64,000 bases of DNA from Hyphomonadaceae bacterium BL14 (GTDB taxonomy: Bacteria; Pseudomonadota; Alphaproteobacteria; Caulobacterales; Maricaulaceae): NCBI GenBank assembly GCA_027627705.1, contig CP091242.1, positions 1 to 64,000 of the forward strand. Reading direction: 5' to 3'. The notes beneath the pieces are model-generated. The model was not told where the DNA came from. It worked only from the letters and a program-made list of their open reading frames with translations, and did not search any database. Shown here piece after piece: positions 60,146 to 64,000 of this stretch. The position numbers and the translations under genes were made by a program. Position 1 is the first letter of the stretch; every line of letters begins with the position of its first letter.

Positions 60146-61931
60146 TTGCTGGCGCGCGGCTACGCTCGGTGCCGCCCTGACCCTGCTCGCTGCACCTGCC
60201 TTCACGCAAGAACCGGGGCAGGTGCCAGAGCAGGCACAGGTCCCCGTGAGGCCGAACTTCCTGATCGTGATCCTGGACGATATCGGCTTCACCGATCTGG
60301 GTGCCTATGGAAGCGAGATGCGCACGCCGCATATCGACGCGCAGGCCGAGCGGGGGCTGATGTTCTCCGGTTTCCGGGTGGGGCCGACCTGTGCGCCCAC
60401 GCGCGCCATGCTGATGACGGGGGTCGACAGCCACCGCACCGGCGTGCCGACGCTGGAGCACCTCATGCTGCCCGAGCAGCTGGGCCAGCCCGGTCATGAA
60501 GGGGAGCTCAACCAGCGCGTCGCCACCATTGCCGAGCACCTGTCTGCGGCCGGATACACCAGCCTGATCACCGGCAAATGGCATCTGGGCCGCTCACCGA
60601 CCAGCCTGCCGTCTGCACGCGGATTTCATCGCAGCTTTATTCTGGATTCTTCGGGTGCCGACAATTGGGAGCACCGGACCTATCTACCCCACTACACCCA
60701 CGCCGAATGGTGGGAGGATGATGCCCCGGTGGAGAGCCTGCCGGAGGATTTCTACTCCTCGGCTTTTCTCGTGGACCGGATGATCGACTATCTCGATGAG
60801 GTCGCGCCCGATCAGCCATTCCTCTCGGTTCTCTCCTTTCAGGCCAATCACATTCCGTTGCAGGCACCGCGCGCCTATGTGGAGCGTTATGACGGCGTCT
60901 ATGACCAGGGCTGGGAGGCGCTGGCCGCCGAGCGTCACGCCGCTGCCATTGCGCTGGGCCTTGTCCCCGCTGATGTGCCCATGCCGTCCATGCCCGAGGG
61001 TCTGAGGCGCTGGTCGGATCTGCCGGCGCGCGAACGCAGGCTGAGCGCCATGAGCCGTCAGGTCGCCGCAGGCATGCTGGAGGCCGCTGACCATCATTTC
61101 GGACGCCTGGTGGAGCGCCTGCGCGAGACCGGGCGCTATGACGACACGGTGATCATCATCCTGTCCGACAATGGCGCGGAGTTTAATGATCCGGGCCGCA
61201 GCCGTGCCTTTTTCGGCTGGCTTGCCATGCAGGGCTATTCGCGGGACCCCGAGCGTCTGGGCGAGCGCAGGACCTATACCTGGATCGGGCCGGAATGGGC
61301 GGCGGCGTCCACCTCGCCCCTGTCCATGTTCAAGTTCCACGCCGGCGAGGGCGGGATGCGCGTACCGCTGATCATTGCCGGTGCAGGTGTCAGTGCAGGC
61401 GGGATCGCGCCAGCCTTCTCCACGGTCACCGATATTGCCCCGACCCTGCTTGATCTGGCCGGGGCGAGCCCGGTGGAGGGACGCGAACCCTTTGCCGGGC
61501 GCAGCCTGGCACCGCTCCTGTCCGGCGCGGCGGACCGCATTTACGGCCCGGAGGAAGCCATCGGTTTCGAGATGTCAGGCCAGTCCGCCTTGTACCGGGG
61601 CGATTACAAGCTCACCCGCAACATGCCGCCCTATGGCGACCGGCAATGGCGGCTGTTCAACCTGGCCGCTGATCCGGGCGAGACGCGCGACCTGTCGGCA
61701 GAACAGTCCGAACTGATGGCCGAGCTGATGGCGGCCTATGTTGCCTATGAGCAGCGAGTCGGCGTGCTGCCCGTACCGGCAGATTATGACGCCCAGCGCC
61801 GCCTCGACGCGATGGGGTGGCGCGCCTTCTACGTCAATAATGCGCTCGCCATCTGGCTGGCGGGACTGGTCTTGCTGGGGCTGCTGGGAGCCGGAGTGAT
61901 GGTGCTGCGGCGGGGCAGGCAGGGGCGTTGA
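60126..61931 (+). CDS. Exported Cys-type sulfatase 2 with C-terminal membrane anchor
   Basis: ATG 60126 behind GGAGGAGG overlaps the end of sulfatase 1 by 20 bp; 601 residues. A signal peptide (ATLGAALTLLAAPAFTQ) is followed by NFLIVILDDIGFTDLGAYGS, the modification site GPTCAPTRAMLMTG (Thr in place of the usual Ser after Pro), ITGKWHLGR, SFQANHIPLQAP, and ILSDNGAEFNDPG. The protein ends in a membrane helix (LAIWLAGLVLLGLLGAGVMV) and RRGRQGR, an inner-membrane tail anchor. Arylsulfatase-type. Confidence 0.93.
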   Translation: MSTGPTDCWRAATLGAALTLLAAPAFTQEPGQVPEQAQVPVRPNFLIVILDDIGFTDLGAYGSEMRTPHIDAQAERGLMFSGFRVGPTCAPTRAMLMTGVDSHRTGVPTLEHLMLPEQLGQPGHEGELNQRVATIAEHLSAAGYTSLITGKWHLGRSPTSLPSARGFHRSFILDSSGADNWEHRTYLPHYTHAEWWEDDAPVESLPEDFYSSAFLVDRMIDYLDEVAPDQPFLSVLSFQANHIPLQAPRAYVERYDGVYDQGWEALAAERHAAAIALGLVPADVPMPSMPEGLRRWSDLPARERRLSAMSRQVAAGMLEAADHHFGRLVERLRETGRYDDTVIIILSDNGAEFNDPGRSRAFFGWLAMQGYSRDPERLGERRTYTWIGPEWAAASTSPLSMFKFHAGEGGMRVPLIIAGAGVSAGGIAPAFSTVTDIAPTLLDLAGASPVEGREPFAGRSLAPLLSGAADRIYGPEEAIGFEMSGQSALYRGDYKLTRNMPPYGDRQWRLFNLAADPGETRDLSAEQSELMAELMAAYVAYEQRVGVLPVPADYDAQRRLDAMGWRAFYVNNALAIWLAGLVLLGLLGAGVMVLRRGRQGR

Positions 61932-61959
61932 GGCGGGCGTCTGCCTGAGTCACGCTCCT

Positions 61960-63162
61960 TCACGCTTGCGCCGCCGCATAGGCGCTGGCCCAGGCCCACT
62001 GGAAGTTATAGCCGCCGAGCCAGCCGGTCACGTCGACGCATTCGCCGATGAAATAGAGCCCCGGCACAAGCCGGCTCTCCATGGTTTTTGACGAAAGGCC
62101 GCCGGTGTCGACGCCGCCCACGGTGACCTCCGCCGTGCGCCAGCCTTCGGTGCCCGCCGGCTTGATGGTCCAGCGCGACAGATGGGCCGTCAGAGCGTCG
62201 ATCGCGCCGTGGGACAGATCGGCCATGCGCGCCACGTCCGCAATATCGCCGCGTGTCTGGAGCAAGGCCACCAGCCGGGCCGGCAACAGGGTTTCCATCG
62301 CGGTGGTCAGGGATTTTTTCGGGTTCTGCGCCTTGAAGGCGGTCAGGGCTGCATTGGCATCCAGTCCGGCCAGCAGGTCCAGCGTGACCGGTTCGCCCGC
62401 ATTCCAGTAGGACGAGATCTGGAGGATCGCCGGACCGGACAGGCCGCGATGGGTGAACAGCATCGCTTCCTCGAACGCGGCGCGGTCATTGTGCGCGCGA
62501 ACCGGGCAGGCAAGGCCGGAGATGGAGGCGAAATCTTCCTTGTCGCGGCCTTCAAACACAAAGGGGACGAGGGCCGGGCGCGGATCAATGATGGCGTGTC
62601 CGAACCGGCGCGCCACATCATAGGCGAAACCTGTCGCCCCCATTTTCGGAATGGACAGCCCGCCACTGGCGATGACCAGGCGCGCCGCGTCAATCACACC
62701 GCCTGACGTGATGACGCGGAAGCCGGCTCCGGTTTTCTCGATATCGCGGACAGACGTGTTGAGGCGAAGTTCGCCGCCCGCCGCCCTGAGCTCGCTGAGC
62801 AGCATGTCGATAATCGCACCCGACCGGCCATCGCAGAACAGCTGGCCCAGCGTCTTCTCGTGCCAGGTGATGGCGTGACGGGCGAGCTGATTGATGAAAT
62901 CCTGCGGGGTGTAGCGTGCCAGGGCCGACTTGGCGAAATGCGGGTTGGCGCTGATGAAGTTTTGAGGCGCAGTGTGGATATTGGTGAAATTGCACCGGCC
63001 GCCGCCGGAGATGCGGACCTTCTCCGCGGGCTTGGCGGCATGATCGACGATCAGGACCCGCAATCCCGCTTGGCCCGCGCGCGCCCCATAGAACAGTCCC
63101 GCGGCACCGGCCCCGATGACCAGCGCGTCGCATGAGTTGGGTGTATCGGTGTTTGTCGCCAT
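61960..63162 (-). CDS. BaiN/YhiN-family (HI0933-type) FAD-dependent oxidoreductase
   Basis: Start 63162 (400 residues) is chosen over 63198 because the FAD site begins soon after. Motifs: ALVIGAGAAGLFYGARAGQAG (dinucleotide binding), KVRISGGGRCNFTN (family signature), GGGLSIP-type ASGGLSIPKMGATG, and the C-terminal GLYFIGECVDVTGWLGGYNFQWAWAS. YhiN-like flavoproteins reduce diverse small molecules; the physiological substrate is unclear. Stand-alone gene. Confidence 0.92.
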   Translation of the reverse strand: MATNTDTPNSCDALVIGAGAAGLFYGARAGQAGLRVLIVDHAAKPAEKVRISGGGRCNFTNIHTAPQNFISANPHFAKSALARYTPQDFINQLARHAITWHEKTLGQLFCDGRSGAIIDMLLSELRAAGGELRLNTSVRDIEKTGAGFRVITSGGVIDAARLVIASGGLSIPKMGATGFAYDVARRFGHAIIDPRPALVPFVFEGRDKEDFASISGLACPVRAHNDRAAFEEAMLFTHRGLSGPAILQISSYWNAGEPVTLDLLAGLDANAALTAFKAQNPKKSLTTAMETLLPARLVALLQTRGDIADVARMADLSHGAIDALTAHLSRWTIKPAGTEGWRTAEVTVGGVDTGGLSSKTMESRLVPGLYFIGECVDVTGWLGGYNFQWAWASAYAAAQA

Positions 63163-63515
63163 GGCGCACGCTGTCGGGCGTGACGCGCCGCCGGTCAAGG
63201 CCCTGGCACCGGTGGCGGCAACCCGTTGGTAATTTCAGGAACCGGCTGCCCTGCCGGGACCGGGTGGGCGAACATGGCCCGGCACATGAATCCTGCCGCC
63301 GTGCCTGAGGGTGTGACAGGGCCGCGCCATCCAGACACGTCAATCCTCTATCAAAACGCGTTCAAAAAAATATAAATCGTTCGCGAGTGGACATTTTTAT
63401 ATCGCGTTACCTAAACTGTAAAAATTAAAGCTCTTATGGAACGGTGTGGTCCGCTCCGGGTTGTTAGTCGAGTGTCCTTGAAAACAGGATGTACGAAAAA
63501 CAGATGGAGATACCC
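63163..63515. other. 353-bp intergenic region with AT-rich promoter patch
   Basis: The first 180 bp are GC-rich and featureless. From about 63355 to 63435 the sequence is strongly AT-rich (AAAAAAATATAAAT, TTTTTATAT, AAAAATTAAAG), the likely promoter of the PRC-barrel gene. No RNA gene is recognised. GATGGAGA at 63503-63510 is the ribosome-binding site. Confidence 0.5.
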
Positions 63516-64000
63516 ATGAAGAAGTTTTTGCTCAGCACCGCCCTTGCCGCTGTCACCACTTTCGGCATGACCGCGCATGCCAGCGCCGCCCAGACTCCGG
63601 CGCAGGCGCAGGCCGACACCCGCGCGGCCGCCCAGTCCAACTCCAGCACATCCGTGCCGGCCTTCCTGTCCAGCTCGTTCACCGGCATGTCGGTCTATAA
63701 TCTCGACACCGATACCGATAGCGCCACGGCGCTTCGTAACCGCAATTCGGATTCCGCATCGCCGCAGAACACCTCGCGCTGGACTCGTTCGGACACGTTC
63801 AGCTCTGATCGCGACGACTGGAATGATATCGGCAATATCAAGGATATCGTCATGACCCAGGACGGCGAGATCCACGGCATCCTGGTGGATGTCGGCGGCT
63901 TTCTCGGCCTTGGCGCGCATACCGTGCTGGTCGATATCGACGAACTGTATTTCGTGTCCGACAGTGACCAGACCGATGAGCTGGAAGACTTCTTTGTTGT
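63516..64000 (+). CDS. Exported PRC-barrel domain protein (3' end outside window)
   Basis: ATG 63516 behind GGAG; 161 codons to the window edge. A signal peptide (FLLSTALAAVTTFGMTAHASA) precedes a low-complexity Gln/Ser/Thr linker and a PRC-barrel-like domain (IGNIKDIVMTQDGEIHGILV, DVGGFLGLGAHTVLVDIDEL). Periplasmic PRC-barrel proteins are typical of alphaproteobacteria and often stress related. Function unknown; the C-terminus cannot be judged. Confidence 0.85.
   Translation, partial: MKKFLLSTALAAVTTFGMTAHASAAQTPAQAQADTRAAAQSNSSTSVPAFLSSSFTGMSVYNLDTDTDSATALRNRNSDSASPQNTSRWTRSDTFSSDRDDWNDIGNIKDIVMTQDGEIHGILVDVGGFLGLGAHTVLVDIDELYFVSDSDQTDELEDFFV

Noticed and set aside
1..64000. CRISPR arrays, rRNA genes, riboswitches
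   Set aside because: I saw no regularly spaced direct repeats, no rRNA segments and no sequence I could match to a known riboswitch class.

Overview
The window is GC-rich, gene-dense bacterial chromosome. TonB-dependent receptor, LuxR, TetR, ROK, PaaN, Anbu and PMP3 families together with the codon style suggest an alphaproteobacterium, most likely a stalked or marine Caulobacterales/Maricaulales (Hyphomonas/Maricaulis-like) type. This is inferred from gene content; there is no rRNA marker in the window.

Region 1 (1-9.7 kb) is a lambda-type prophage remnant in canonical order: gpW-like connector (partial), portal, ClpP-like protease with a scaffold-like tail, decoration protein, major capsid, FII-like adaptor, DUF6441 protein, gpU-like protein and the start of the tail tube. 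Two minus-strand genes, a Fic AMP-transferase and a small exported protein, sit inside this plus-strand morphogenesis block as cargo. An IS3-family element cuts the tail-tube gene at about 8032, and no phage gene is recognisable beyond it, so the rest of the tail module has been lost.

Region 2 (9.7-22.2 kb) holds an XRE regulator, an exported metallophosphoesterase, and a nutrient-uptake set: TonB-dependent receptor, exported glycerophosphodiester phosphodiesterase, GPH-type symporter and ROK repressor. These are followed by a cytoplasmic-type phosphoesterase with an unusual C-terminus, an EEP-family lipoprotein, a membrane protein paired with a SUMF1-fold protein, and the C-terminal stub of a phage S24 repressor.

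Region 3 (22.2-28.5 kb) is mobile and accessory DNA. Two 849-bp direct copies of one IS5-family (IS427-like) element lie here; the first splits a gene of unknown function that can be reassembled exactly by removing the IS and one TA duplication. Next come an ASCH-wHTH-GNAT fusion protein and a TetR gene divergent from a membrane-protein/SDR operon, with two palindromes in between.

Region 4 (28.9-35.1 kb) is the least explained part: a solo LuxR-type regulator followed by five consecutive exported proteins of unknown function. Two of these are paralogues, one has two PPC-like domains and one has three repeats resembling the AprI/Inh protease-inhibitor fold.

Region 5 (35.2-50.8 kb) is CoA and aromatic metabolism (three thiolase-family proteins, a carotenoid/stilbene oxygenase, an acyl-CoA ligase, a PaaI-type thioesterase, a PaaN-type aldehyde dehydrogenase), followed by housekeeping genes (PepN, PMP3, DUF4112, phosphoesterase, diacylglycerol kinase, methyltransferase).

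Region 6 (51-64 kb) carries an ABC-F ATPase, an Anbu proteasome-like protease preceded by what looks like the last part of its usual transglutaminase partner, and a five-gene minus-strand operon (TetR, two GSTs, DsbA/HCCA-isomerase-like protein, true formylglycine-generating enzyme). That operon diverges, over one perfect palindrome, from two exported Cys-type sulfatases, the natural clients of the enzyme. A BaiN/YhiN-type flavoprotein and a partial PRC-barrel protein end the window.
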